64,000 nucleotides of DNA from Atriophallophorus winterbourni (Eukaryota; Platyhelminthes; Trematoda; Plagiorchiida; Microphallidae): the NCBI GenBank assembly GCA_013407085.1, contig JACCGJ010020011.1, forward strand, positions 168,269 through 232,268, given 5' to 3'. The first letter of the stretch is position 1, and each line of letters begins with the position of its first letter. Positions 43,740 through 54,275 of this stretch are shown here, piece after piece. Made by a program: the position numbers and the translations under genes. The notes beneath the pieces were generated by a model that saw only the letters and a list, made by a program, of their open reading frames with translations, made no database searches and was not told the origin of the DNA.

Positions 43740-44780
43740 TTGGCGATGGGTTCACCGATATCTCCAGTACTTGCGAACATGTATATGGAGCATTTCGAGA
43801 ACAAAGCCCTTAACAATGAAGGGTTCAAGCCAAAATTATGGTGGCGCTATGTTGATGACACATTTGTTATCATCAAGCGAGATCAATTAGAGGCCTTCTT
43901 TACATATTTAAATGAAATAGACCCATGTATTACTGTCACAAAGGAAGTGGAATCCTGCACAGGCACTCTTCCATTTTTAGACTGTTTAGCACAAAAAGTA
44001 GACGGAAAAATAAAAACTTCTGTCTATCGGAAGCCTATCGATACATATGCTGTACTACGATACACTTCCGCTCATCCAAGACAGGTCTTCAGTTCCATAG
44101 CTTGTTCCATTTTCCACAAGATAGAACACTTGTGCAGCGACGAAAGGGAGCGAAAACAGGCGCACCGTGAAGCGAGCCAAAGGCTCATAGACCACGGTTA
44201 TCCAAAAAGTTTTGTAAAACGCCAATTGATGAAGGTAAAATACCCGTCAGAAAAATCGGAGAAAAATTGGCGAGATACAGTTTGTATACCTTACGTAAAA
44301 TGCACATCTGAAGCGATACGTAGAATCTTGAACCAGGCGGCCATACGCGTGACTTATAAGAAAGGGAAAACTATCCGTTCGGTTCTGATGCACCTCAAGG
44401 ATAAGACACCTTTATCTAGCGTCACGAACAGCATCTACAGAATCAACTGCAAGGACTGTTCGGGTGTTTACATAGGCCAGACTTCCAGGGAAATTCACAC
44501 TAGAATCGAAGAACACCGAAAGCGTGTACGGAAACAGCCCCGGGATGCGAGGGAATATCAATCCCTTATTCGTGATTCCGCCTTGGCGGAGCACGTTTTA
44601 GATACGGGCCACAGCGTCGATCTAGACAATGTGGAAATATTAAGACGCGGTATTAAACCGTATAGCCAACGCCTACATGCGGAGGCGGTCGAAATTGCGA
44701 AGGCAGGTCCACTGGCAGTCAATAAGGTGGATGGGGTAGAAATCTCCACAATCTGCCGCTCGGCACTACTGCGACGGTAA
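43740..44780 (+). CDS. PLE reverse transcriptase C-terminal part fused to GIY-YIG endonuclease (copy 4)
   Basis: 346 residues without interruption. Motif B MGSPISPVLANMYMEHFENK at the start, the catalytic box WWRYVDDTFVIIK near residue 36, LPFLDCLAQK near 77, the thumb region with CSDERERKQAHREASQRLID, and then the GIY-YIG endonuclease from about residue 230: INCKDCSGVYIGQTSREIHT with Cys pair, RIEEHRKRVRKQPRD, EHVLDTGHSVDLDNVEILRR and a C-terminal AKAGPLAVNKVDGVEIST. The reverse transcriptase copies the element RNA; the endonuclease nicks target DNA. This proves that the two domains share one frame. The segment 43,820-44,290 differs from copies 2 and 3 at many silent sites, while the rest is nearly identical. 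Confidence 0.9.
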   Translation: MAMGSPISPVLANMYMEHFENKALNNEGFKPKLWWRYVDDTFVIIKRDQLEAFFTYLNEIDPCITVTKEVESCTGTLPFLDCLAQKVDGKIKTSVYRKPIDTYAVLRYTSAHPRQVFSSIACSIFHKIEHLCSDERERKQAHREASQRLIDHGYPKSFVKRQLMKVKYPSEKSEKNWRDTVCIPYVKCTSEAIRRILNQAAIRVTYKKGKTIRSVLMHLKDKTPLSSVTNSIYRINCKDCSGVYIGQTSREIHTRIEEHRKRVRKQPRDAREYQSLIRDSALAEHVLDTGHSVDLDNVEILRRGIKPYSQRLHAEAVEIAKAGPLAVNKVDGVEISTICRSALLRR

Positions 44781-45088
44781 ATAGTTATTATTCACCTTAT
44801 ACCTACTAGTTAATTAGATTATTGTTTTTCTTCAAAAATAGGTTAACCTTAACCCCGTTAGTATGTACTTTTACGTATGTTGGGCAGCTGTGTCAACTGA
44901 CCTTGACCGTGTTCACTTGTATCGGATTGATTTGGATACACACGGTGAGGAAAATGGACCACTGATCCTGGTCATTCCCACGAGACGTGACACACGGTAA
45001 GCGTACTATAGGCTGTTTAGCGGTAAGGTCAAATAAGTGGTGGTGGGTTGACCGCAAATTAATCATGTTCCCTGCCCTGACTATCACC

Positions 45089-45133
45089 CTTGGTCTGACG
45101 AAGCTTCTGTGTCAGAAGTGGAACGTTACCCAA
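45089..45133 (+). ncRNA. Hammerhead ribozyme core, PLE copy 4 (catalytic base mutated)
   Basis: As in copy 2 except that GAAA reads GGAA. The changed base corresponds to an invariant A of the hammerhead core, so this one is predicted to be inactive. Confidence 0.7.
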
Positions 45134-45211
45134 AAACTATTCTAACCGATTCCACTCAAATTTCTTTGCATTATGAATACACGATCGGTCCCAAACTTAT
45201 TCCAATCGATT

Positions 45212-45325
45212 GCATCCTATCTCGTTGTTGTTGACGCTCAATAAATATGGCCAGAAATCACTCATGTGAACTCGCCAACCGCAACCGCTACCATCATTGC
45301 ATTGAATCGAATCTTCAGTCAACGA
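45212..45325 (+). pseudogene. Gypsy integrase remnant, right of PLE cluster
   Basis: The frame reads ASYLVVVDAQ, a stop, then IWPEITHVNSPTATATIIAL and NRIFSQRD, which is the integrase catalytic core following the DFAGP motif seen at 33,700. The D of VVDA is the usual conserved position after the first catalytic Asp. At about 45,326 it gives way to LINE endonuclease sequence, so a second element has landed in the same integrase. Confidence 0.72.
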
Positions 45326-47825
45326 GACCAATGCTTTATTGGAGTTATCTATCATTCTCCAACAGCAACTCTCGACCTAAACAATAAACTGAATAATGCT
45401 TTGCGCTAACCACGCGATACAATACTCAAATATTAATAATGGGGGATTTCAACTTTTCCCAACTCTATAGCCGGAATGATCATCCATCAGAGACACTTGA
45501 AAATGAACTTCGAGCCGTTTTGGATTACGCACCCCTTTATAACCACGTTTTTGGATTTACTCGTAGGAGAGGATCAGACCAGCCGTCTACCTTGGAACTT
45601 ATACTTACACTAGATCCCACAGCTGTTGAGAATATCGTTTATAAACCGCTGATCGGACGAAGCGATCACGTTGTACTAGAATTCGAGTACGTTTTTAGCG
45701 TTCGGCGCTATAGTGACGGGACAAAATACGTCAGAATGGTGAACTACCGTGCTCTGTGTGCTGAGTTACAAAGCACTAGTTTCGCACAACTGGATTACTC
45801 CGATCCGGATAGTCATTGGCGATCTCTCTTACAGCACCTCAAATCTATATTGGAAAAACATTTAATGTTTGCTTTGAAGAAAACGTATCAACGAAATTAA
45901 TTTTTACTACGATGCACGACTAAAAAGCGGATTAAACAAAGGGCAGTAGCGTTGGAGTTTCACAAGGCTATCAACACAGCTGAATCTTGGGCACAATTTA
46001 CACGACTGCAAAACGCAGTTATCAGCTTAATTCGAGATGATAAACAAGCGTTCCAAACGCAATTGATTTCTCAGATGCACCAGAATCCGAAGCACTTGTA
46101 TTGACATGTAAAAGATAGAACAAATATTAAACCAGGAGTCTTTGCCCTAAAAACTTCGTCCGGCTTCACAGAATCCATAAATCAGACCGCTGACCTGTTA
46201 GCAGACTGCTATGCCGGAGTTTTTGCGACGAAATCCATGGAGCCTTATCAGGAACCAATCGTTCGACTTGACCGACCGACCTTGAGTGAAGTATTGATTA
46301 CTCCGATAAAGGTAACGCATCGCTTACGAAAATTAAACGTAAAGAAATCTCCAGGACCAGACGAGATAACGCCAATGCTGCTCAAAACCTGTCATGCGCA
46401 GCTACCTGAACCTCTATCTTGCATGTTTAATAATTTGCTCCAAGCTGGCGTAGTGCCACAATATTGGAAACTGGGACAAATAATGCCCATTTACAAAGGC
46501 GGTTGCCGTTCCGATGTTAAAAATTACAGGCCGGTGACCTTGCTGTCTTCGGTATCAAAACTTTTTGAGCGAATAATAACCGCAGAAATCGTGCGACATC
46601 TGGAAACGAATCAACTTTTGGCAGTTGCCAAAAGGATTGATTTCGGAGAAATCGATCTTGTCTAACAAATTTGCTGACAAGCTTAGACGATTGAAAGAGG
46701 ATTGTAGATGCGGGGGGCTGTATTCATGCGTGCTAACTGGACATTTCTAAAGCGTTCGACAGAGTTGATCACAATTTACTCTTGAACAAGCTAAAGAAAC
46801 ACGGTGTTGTTGGAAGACTAGACGAATTGCTAAGAGATTACCCCATCAACATACACATCCGAGTTCGTGTGGACGGCCTATTATCGAAGAACATCGATGT
46901 CACAAACGGAGGTCCACAAGGCTCAGTGCTTGGAGCAATACTGTTTCTAGTCTATATGAATGATATACCACTACCAAATGATAGTAAGATGGTTTTGTTT
47001 GCTGACGAAATAAAAGTATGGAGGCAAATCAGAAATGCTGATGATTGTATCTTGCTGCAAAACGATTTGAGTGCTTTGTTATCTGGTCATCTGAAAATAA
47101 ACCGTCATTGAATATGCAAAAGTCGAAGATAATTCAGATTGGTCGTGACCTTAGCTTTTCCTATCGATACAAGCTCGGTGACATAAACCTGGAATACATC
47201 GAAGAAGAAAAGGACCTCGGTGTCTGGATTTACGGCAGTTTGAAAAATGGTCTACAATGCGAAACCGTTTACAAAAGCGCGTCTCGGCTACTCGGCATGC
47301 TACGGCGGATATTTAGACGTTTTTCCCCGAAGTGTTTTCCTCTCATGATGAATACATATATACACCCGGTTCTAGATTATGCCGCACAAACCTGGACACC
47401 ATGGCTCCAAAAAGACATCTTACTCCTGGATCGCATATGCCGGAGAGCTTCTAAGCTTGTCATTGGTCTCGAAAATATGCCATTCGCCGGGCGACTCAGA
47501 CGACTGGAAATGAGGACACTTGCACAAAGGAGAATGTGAGTTGATCTCATCCTCGCATACAAAATACTCACTATTGTTTCCCACAACCCTGAATATATTA
47601 TTTCACGTTCGAACTTCAAGCAACAGCCGTGGCCATGGTTGCAAGTTGAAAATACCACATTCCAAACAGAACTGCCGCAGGATTTTTTATTCGGTATATG
47701 TTTGCTTTGCTTGGAAATCCCTACCTGCCAAGTTGGTAAACTCAAACATTTTATCAATATTCGAATCAAAATTTGACGATTATATGAGAGCTAATCCGAA
47801 TTTCGCACCAAACTATTAATAATCT
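45326..47825 (+). pseudogene. Family D CR1/jockey-type LINE, 5' truncated
   Basis: Endonuclease part: CFIGVIYHSPTATLDLNN, then MGDFNFSQLYSRND, SDHVVLEFEY (45,439-45,900). Reverse transcriptase: KKSPGPDEITPMLLKTC, PIYKGGCRSDVKNYRPVTLL and VSKLFERII (46,237-46,665); KAFDRVDHNLLLNKL (46,750-46,800); GGPQGSVLGAILFLVYMNDI and LFADEIKVW (46,782-47,111), where the catalytic box is FADE and not FADD. C-terminal region: LGVWIYGSLKNGLQ, LGMLRRIFRRFSPK, YIHPVLDYAAQTW (47,045-47,539) and a last piece to 47,819. Several frameshifts are present. The 3' end runs into a TA-rich tail. Confidence 0.83.
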
Positions 47826-47844
47826 ATCATTGTTTTTGATTAGA

Positions 47845-47900
47845 TATATATCTATATATTATATATTAGATTATATATATATATATATATACATACATAT
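47845..47900. repeat. TA-rich microsatellite at family D 3' end
   Basis: Alternating TA with interruptions. The related fragment at 52,330-52,365 ends in the same kind of run after TTTTGATTA. Confidence 0.85.
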
Positions 47901-49690
47901 ATTTCCACCCTGTGGTTATTGTAAAGTTAATTGCTTTTTCAACCAAAAATCTTGAAACGTGAAGAACGACGGCACTTCGTACTACTACTAATATTTTAGT
48001 AGACAAATTCTGATAATACTTCTTGATCTTGCAATATTACGTATGGTTTAAGATATTATTTAAAATATTCCTACGTTTATTGACATCATATTTATCTGAA
48101 ATGAGAGGGAAACTACCGTAGTGAAAAAGTTATTTATGATTATTTCAGAATACAAAACAGTTTATTTCACCTTTGGAAAGAAGATAATGATCTGTCATTA
48201 ATTATTTTTAATGAAATCCTGTTCGGGTGTGAATGACGGAAAAGCATGCAAATGAATATTTTGTGTTCTTTATAATTTTTCGAGAACCAGCACTCAATAA
48301 TACTCAAAAAATTAATATTTATGTTCAAAATTATTCTATTGGTGTATCAGTTTTCAGGATTGGTTATTCCTTCTAGCAATGACAATTTATCATTTGCAAT
48401 GAATAACTGAGATTATTGATTCCGAGCAAGAGAATACAATACCACTTGTAAAATAGTTCTAATAGTAAAACAAAGTAGAGGAACATATTTGTCTTTAAAT
48501 AATGACATACTATAGGGTGAAAATAGTTTATAATCAGCATTTCAGTTCTACGCAAACAATTATCAAATAATTTCCTGAAACAAATACTCTTCATATCAAC
48601 TGTAGCCAGAATTATTACTATGACTATAACATGAAATATTGAACGATTTAAAAATTGTTATACATAAAAAGCGTGAACGATTTGTGGTTGACTTTTGAAT
48701 AGAAACATACATGTGCTAAAATGGAATTCAGTCGATTCTGTGAAGGGCGGTTTGGGAGAAAGTTAATAATGCAATCCTTCTGAGCATCAACAATGAGAGA
48801 TAAAATAACAATGTTAGAGGCGCAGTTGGAATCTGGTCAGTTGGTTTGTTGTATGTAATATTATTCTGGAGTGATGCTAATTAAAAAATGTAAATTAATT
48901 TCATCAGTTTCTACAGTAACATGTATACATTTTTAACATAGGCAAATTCTAACAACGATGAGACGTGTAAATGCAAAACTGGTTGTAATTATATAAAAAA
49001 ACTCGAAAATTGTTCTATATATGAATTGAATTTATTTAGCTATTTTCTAGTTATTTCGAGCTCCTGGACATTGCATTCTGGCGAAAGTTTGTGTTTCGTT
49101 AAGCATCATTGAGTCCACCAACTTTACTTATATTTTATGGGAAAAAGGTTATCTAAAACAATGCTACACCAACATGTCCGAGTCGCGCTTGCCACGATCT
49201 GCGTTCCTTTATGCATGTATGGGGAACATTGTATAAAACTGTAAGCCGCTATTGTATAGGGTTAGCACAACAAAACTTTTCATTCATTACACAAGTAGAT
49301 TAAACAAAATGTTTTCAGCAGAACTTATCGTGAGACGTGTATGAGTGTGTGATGTAAATGCATACAAATGTAGATCTTCGTTAGTGCAACAATAAATTCC
49401 CCAGATGGAATATCCACCAATTTTGTATTGTTAAGTTATGAGTGAAACGTTTTGAACAAATCGATTATTTGAGTGTAGAAATTAACATTAACGCATCTTG
49501 AATATGTCTGTCAGCGTCAATGTTTGAAATACCATCAGAAGGAGATGATTTTGGTAGTTTTGCAGTAATTATTTAAAAAAAACATGTATTTGACATGCAA
49601 TACCAGGTGCGAGGGTAAATGAGCCATTTACCGATATGTTTTAGTTGAATATCAATAGTAATTTTTTACTTGATTAGCATTATTACACTC
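47901..49690. other. AT-rich sequence without recognised genes
   Basis: Unlike most of the window this 1.8 kb has no LINE or repeat similarity that I can see, so it may be single-copy host DNA upstream of the small gene candidate. Frames are short. Confidence 0.4.
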
Positions 49691-49704
49691 GTGAGTGAGA
49701 GCAT

Positions 49705-49710
49705 TATAAA
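49705..49710 (+). promoter_or_regulatory. Possible TATA box of the small gene
   Basis: TATAAA in GCATTATAAACGCC, 101 bp upstream of the ATG at 49,811. In AT-rich DNA such a match is weak on its own; it is listed because of its position. Confidence 0.3.
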
Positions 49711-49810
49711 CGCCAGAGAACTGTCTTGATGATCGTCGATTACGCCGCATCTATTTACGTCTGAAAATTTCCTTATACAAACAACCTACACGATTCAAGC
49801 TCAATTAGCA

Positions 49811-50038
49811 ATGGAACCGTTCCCGATGCTCACATCGAATGCTTTTTATTTTGAATCTGTCGAACAAAACAAATTGAGGGCAGGTGCAATTTTTTGCATC
49901 GTTTTTGCATTTTTGGGGATCATTGCTGCGGTTGTAGTTGGCGTATTATTCAGTTGGCAAATTTCAATTTGCCTTCGTAAAATTCAAGGAAAGTGCAAGA
50001 AGGATAAATTATGCCAACAAGATATTGAACTTGAGTGA
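49811..50038 (+). CDS. Small single-pass membrane protein candidate
   Basis: A 75-residue frame: a 22-residue N-terminal part, one strongly hydrophobic stretch from about residue 26 to 50 (AGAIFCIVFAFLGIIAAVVV and on), then a tail rich in Lys, Cys and charged residues (LRKIQGKCKKDKLCQQDIEL). The positive charges after the hydrophobic segment suggest that the tail faces the cytosol, as in a type I-like or signal-anchor protein. The ATG follows TTAGCA, and a possible TATA box lies 101 bp upstream. Nothing in it resembles a transposon protein and there is no second copy in the window. Flatworm genomes have many small secreted or membrane proteins, but I do not recognise this one; it could also be one exon of a larger gene or a chance frame. 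Confidence 0.42.
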   Translation: MEPFPMLTSNAFYFESVEQNKLRAGAIFCIVFAFLGIIAAVVVGVLFSWQISICLRKIQGKCKKDKLCQQDIELE

Positions 50039-50194
50039 CGAGTTTTAATGTTTAATGTTGCTATTTCCAATGCTGAACATTTGCAAACTTATTGTCTACG
50101 CTGCATTCGTTGAAATTTTTTAAATACAAATGAAATAATCTTGTTGTTATTCTTAACTTGGTCGTAATTTAATAGAACTTCATGAAATAATTAT

Positions 50195-51360
50195 AATTCA
50201 ATTCAACTTAGTGGTCTATGAAACATTTAGCTTCACAAAAACCAGAATAATATGTTAATTGCGAATAACATAGGTAGTAAAAACGGGATTTGTTTCCCTG
50301 CTGAGCAGTTCAGGAATCGGAGAAACACCCATAGGGCAGAAACAGATTTGAATAGGTTGGATGACACGTGTAAATCCATGAGGTCAAGGTGAATAGTTTA
50401 CTTCGATGGATGGGTTCACCTATACACCCAACCCCTTCCGCTTGTCAGTGCTTTTCAAGAATATGGGAGCCAAGTTTATAAGAGAATAAATTGTATTTTC
50501 TCACAATGAAAGGGAGTTCGTTTCTAACTGGCCAGCTTATAAGGCATCGAGAAACAGCCTAAACTGTTTGGAATCCTCAGTTGTGGTGAATGATGTCATC
50601 TGCAAATAACAAGATTTTTAGCGAACAAGTATAGGTAAGTCGTTTACATATGTCAGGTAAAGTATTGGTTCCAGCATTGACATCTGCTCTTTCCTGCAAT
50701 GATTCGTGATAAAGCTCCATCAACTCTTACTCGAATGACAGGTCACATAGATAATCCTCCAACCAGGTTATTAATTAGCCTTTAAGACCAAATTGCTTCA
50801 TTTTTGTAGCAACAGACTGTTGTTGACACGATCGAACGTATATTAAGGTAACCAGCATGTATGGTGAAACCTTTGTCCAGAGCTTGTGCCCAGTCATCGA
50901 GGGCGAGCAGAAGGTTTGAAAGGCTAGAGTCTCTTTTCCTGAAGCCGTGTTGTTCGACTGCGAGTAAGCAAATGTATTCCAGAATTTTGTGGATGTTGCA
51001 AGTGATGCCACACTTCTAATCACAAGAAACTAAACTTTGAGTTAAAGAGATTCTGAAATAGGTAGTGTGTTGGTACACAAATTATGAGAAACGTTTTTTA
51101 GAATCATCATATTAATGTTGTCAGCTTCGGGAGATTTGTTCCAGTTGCGATATAGTAATGTACGGAGGACATTGTCCGAGTTCGTTGTTTTTGAAACATT
51201 CTCGGGTGATATTTTGGGACTTATGGGACAGGTAACGGCGTTTCGTGGGGTGAAGTAAGCGGAGAAGGGATGGGCTAGAATGTCGGCAGATTGCGATGCT
51301 GTGGTTGTTGTTTCATAACGTGTTTTTATAGTGGAAACTCTTGGTTTCACACTAGACCGG
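50195..51360 (-). pseudogene. Family C LINE, decayed copy 2
   Basis: On the minus strand the 51,042-51,350 frame holds the region before the reverse transcriptase core (ADILAHPFSAYFTPRNAV, LRTLLYRNWNKSPEADNINM), matching the better copy at 52,376-52,640 (ADVLANYYATVFCPKECV, LLSLNPRKS). Around 50,780-51,020 a QHGFRKR and ALDDWAQALDKG segment is readable across frameshifts, which is the region before motif A. The 3' part resembles the 3' end of family C at 29,510-29,760 and reaches an ATTGA tail at about 50,195. Heavily broken. Confidence 0.65.
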
Positions 51361-51835
51361 TTATTTATGGTGTGTTAGAGAAATTTGGGGTATAAATCCA
51401 TTTCTTTTAGAAAAAGTTTTTGTTAATTAAATTTGTCATCTACCACAATTATTTTACTCCACTTCTCAGCAAACGGAATGAATCTTATCGCTAAACAGTT
51501 GTATCATATCGATGAGCTCGCCATGAAGCAATTCGAAAATTCAATCATTTTCGTGTTTGACATCTTAGCTTAAACGTACATCCCTTATTGCGCATTTGAA
51601 CAAGAGGGTGCATTTCAGCGCAAATATAAGTTGGTTTATCATCCATTGCCACTGATCGTGTACGTTGTCGTACTTAAGTCCAGGGACTGTGGCATTCTTA
51701 AAAATAATTTTAAGTTGTGAAATGGTAATTATTCTAATCAACTTGTTGATGTAACTTGCTTAGCAAATAGAATATAAAGTAATAACTCAGTGGTCGCTGA
51801 GTGCTATTGAAAGCTTCCTAAGTGAGATTTTAATC
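51361..51835. other. AT-rich spacer without recognised features
   Basis: No gene or repeat recognised between two LINE copies. Confidence 0.4.
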
Positions 51836-52375
51836 ACGGTTCTAGATTATGCCGCACAAGCCTGGACAACATGGCCCCTAAAAAGACATCTTACTTCTGT
51901 ATCGCATATATCAGAGAGCTTCTAAGCTGGTCATTAGATTCGAAAATACGCCCTTCGCCGGGCGACTCAGACGACTGGAAATGAGAACACTTGCACAAAG
52001 GAAAATGCGAGGTGATCTCATCCTCGAAAACAAAAACACTCACTACTGTTTACCACAACCTGGATATATTATTCCACCTTCGAACTTCCAGCAACAGCCG
52101 TGACCATGGTTGCAAGTTGGAAATACCACATTCCAAACGGAACTGCCGCAGGTAGTTTTATTCTGTACATGTGTGCTTTGCTTGGAATAACCTATGCTCC
52201 GATTTGGTAAGCTCAAACAGTGTATCTATATTCAAAAAATCAAACTTGATTGACGATTATAGAGAGCTAATCCGAATATTTCCCCAAACTATTACTAAGC
52301 TATTATCGTCCCATTGATTTTGATTATTTGATATATATATATATATTATATTATATATATATTGAATCTTGAATC
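51836..52375 (+). pseudogene. Family D LINE, 3' fragment
   Basis: Matches 47,367-47,850 of the family D copy closely at DNA level (GTTCTAGATTATGCCGCACAA, CAGACGACTGGAAATGAG, CGAACTTC and GCAACAGCCGTG). Frames are broken. It ends in a TA run and then TTGAATC repeated, followed at once by family C copy 3. Confidence 0.8.
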
Positions 52376-54275
52376 TTGAAGCAGTGTTCAGTAAAACCAG
52401 GAGTTGTGGCCTTGCGGACGCCATCTGGAATGACCACAAATGCAGCTGACACCGCGGATGTTCTGGCTAATTATTATGCTACAGTATTTTGTCCAAAGGA
52501 ATGCGTGGATATACAACTGGATCCAGAAATAACGCATCCTCCACCATTGGACACAATAACCATCACCAAAGAAGAGGTGCTGCGAACTCTACTATCATTG
52601 AATCCCAGAAAATCCCGTTGTTGTGATAAAATTACACCGAATATACTCAAGCATTGTGCACCATCTCTATACGACCTCTAACTCAGTTATTCTGCAAATC
52701 GCTGTCGCAAAGTGGTATACCGACTGAATGGAAATCTGGTATAATCTCCCCGATTTTCAAAGGCGAGGTGCGTTCGGAGCCCTCAAATTACAGATCTGTT
52801 ACCTTGTTGTCCACTGTATCCAAGGTACTCGAAAGGATCTTGGCAAACAAACTGAGCAACTACCTTGAGGAAAATAAGCTATTTTCAGGAGCGCAACACG
52901 GTTTTAGAAGATTATACTCCTGCCTTACTAACCTTCTCCTTAACCTTGACGACTGGACTCGAGCAGTACATGTTGGTGATGCCATCTATGTATGTTACCT
53001 CGATATGTCGAAAGCATTTGACCGTGTGAACCACAGTATTCTCTTATAGAAGCTGGAACGTTGTGGTATCACTGGCAGTATGTTAGCATGGTTAGAAAAT
53101 TAACTGACTGATCGGTTTGTTAAAGTCTCTGTGGACGTTGCTCTGTCGAAGTCGGTAGCCGTGACAAGTGGAGTGTCTCAGGAATCCGTCATTGGACCAA
53201 TCCTCTTCGCGCTTTATGCTAATGACATACCGTCTCTCAACAAATGCAACAACGTACTGTTCGCGGACGATATAAAAGTGTGGTCCATGATAAGTAAGTC
53301 GGAAGACTGCGAACTTATCCAGAACGATCTGAACAACTTTCAGGTTTGGTCCCTAAAAAATCGCACATTTTTCAATTTCCAAAATTGTCACATGTTAAAC
53401 ATCGACAAATATGTGGTGTACCAGTATTTTCTTGGAACTCGCAGCCTCTCGTGTACGATGGAAAAAAAGAACTTGGGTGTGTTAATAAGTAACACCCTAG
53501 GGATGTCGAGCCACTGCAACTTCGTCTATCGCAAAACATCACAGAATTTGTTACTCCTAAAGAGAATTTTCGGTAGGTTCTCAAAACAGACAATTCCCTG
53601 TATTATAAATACGTACATCAGACCCACGAAGGAATATGCAGTTCAAGCATGGTCGCCATGGCTTAAAAATGATGTTGCAACTTTGCTACGAATATATCAT
53701 CGAGCTACCAAACTTTTCACCGGACTCAGCCGGAAACCCTACAATGAGCGAATCAAAACGCTAAATTTATTTTATTATCCACGTCGTCGTCTCCGAGGGG
53801 ATTTGATTATGGTTTACAGTATTTTGAATACCGAAAATCACCCTCTACAATGCTTATTGAATCTACGGAGCTCGCATAATACAAGAGCTCACGCATTTAC
53901 TCTAACTGTCCCTCACTCGAGACTCAATTGCAGACGACATTTTTTTGCCGTGCGAGTTTGTTTTACTTGGAACAATCTGCCAGATAATGCTGTAAACTCA
54001 CCAAATCAGAAAAGTTCAAGAGAAGCCCTGATGCCTTTTTGTCCCTATACCCGTGCATCGTAGAAAACTATACATCTTAACACCATGCACCTACATTTGT
54101 TATCACATCAATCGAAAACAATTTCTGCCCTTTGGATTTTTAATTGATTTTTGAACTGCTCAGTAAGCAACCTAATCTTATTTTTGCTTGTTATATTATT
54201 CGTTGTTGCCATATTATTATGTAGTTTGTTGTAAAACTATATGCTTTTTAGACCATTAAAATTGAAATGAATTGA
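52376..54275 (+). pseudogene. Family C CR1/jockey-type LINE, copy 3 (best preserved)
   Basis: The copy lacks the endonuclease. It starts before the reverse transcriptase (52,376-52,681, ADTADVLANYYATVFC), loses one frame near 52,675, and continues 52,654-53,049 with SQSGIPTEWKSGIISPIFKG, NYRSVTLLSTVSKVLERIL, FSGAQHGFRR and YLDMSKAFDRVNHSILL (motif A). After a TAG at 53,047-53,049 and further stops it is open again from 53,131 to 54,063: TSGVSQESVIGPILFALYAN, LFADDIKVW (intact catalytic box), LLLKRIFGRFSKQTIP, YIRPTKEYAVQAWSPW and a C-terminal RRRLRGDLIMVYSIL. The 3' untranslated region ends at about 54,275 in an ATTGA-type tail. Confidence 0.85.

Larger units (their letters stand above)
42382..45211 (+). 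mobile_element. Penelope-like element copy 4 (2,830 bp, best preserved)
   Basis: Last unit of the tandem. Its right end CCAATCGATT meets the target at 45,212, where GCATCCTATCTC repeats GCATCCTACCTC found at the left end of the whole cluster (33,723-33,734). One frameshift is visible in the coding region. Confidence 0.9.
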
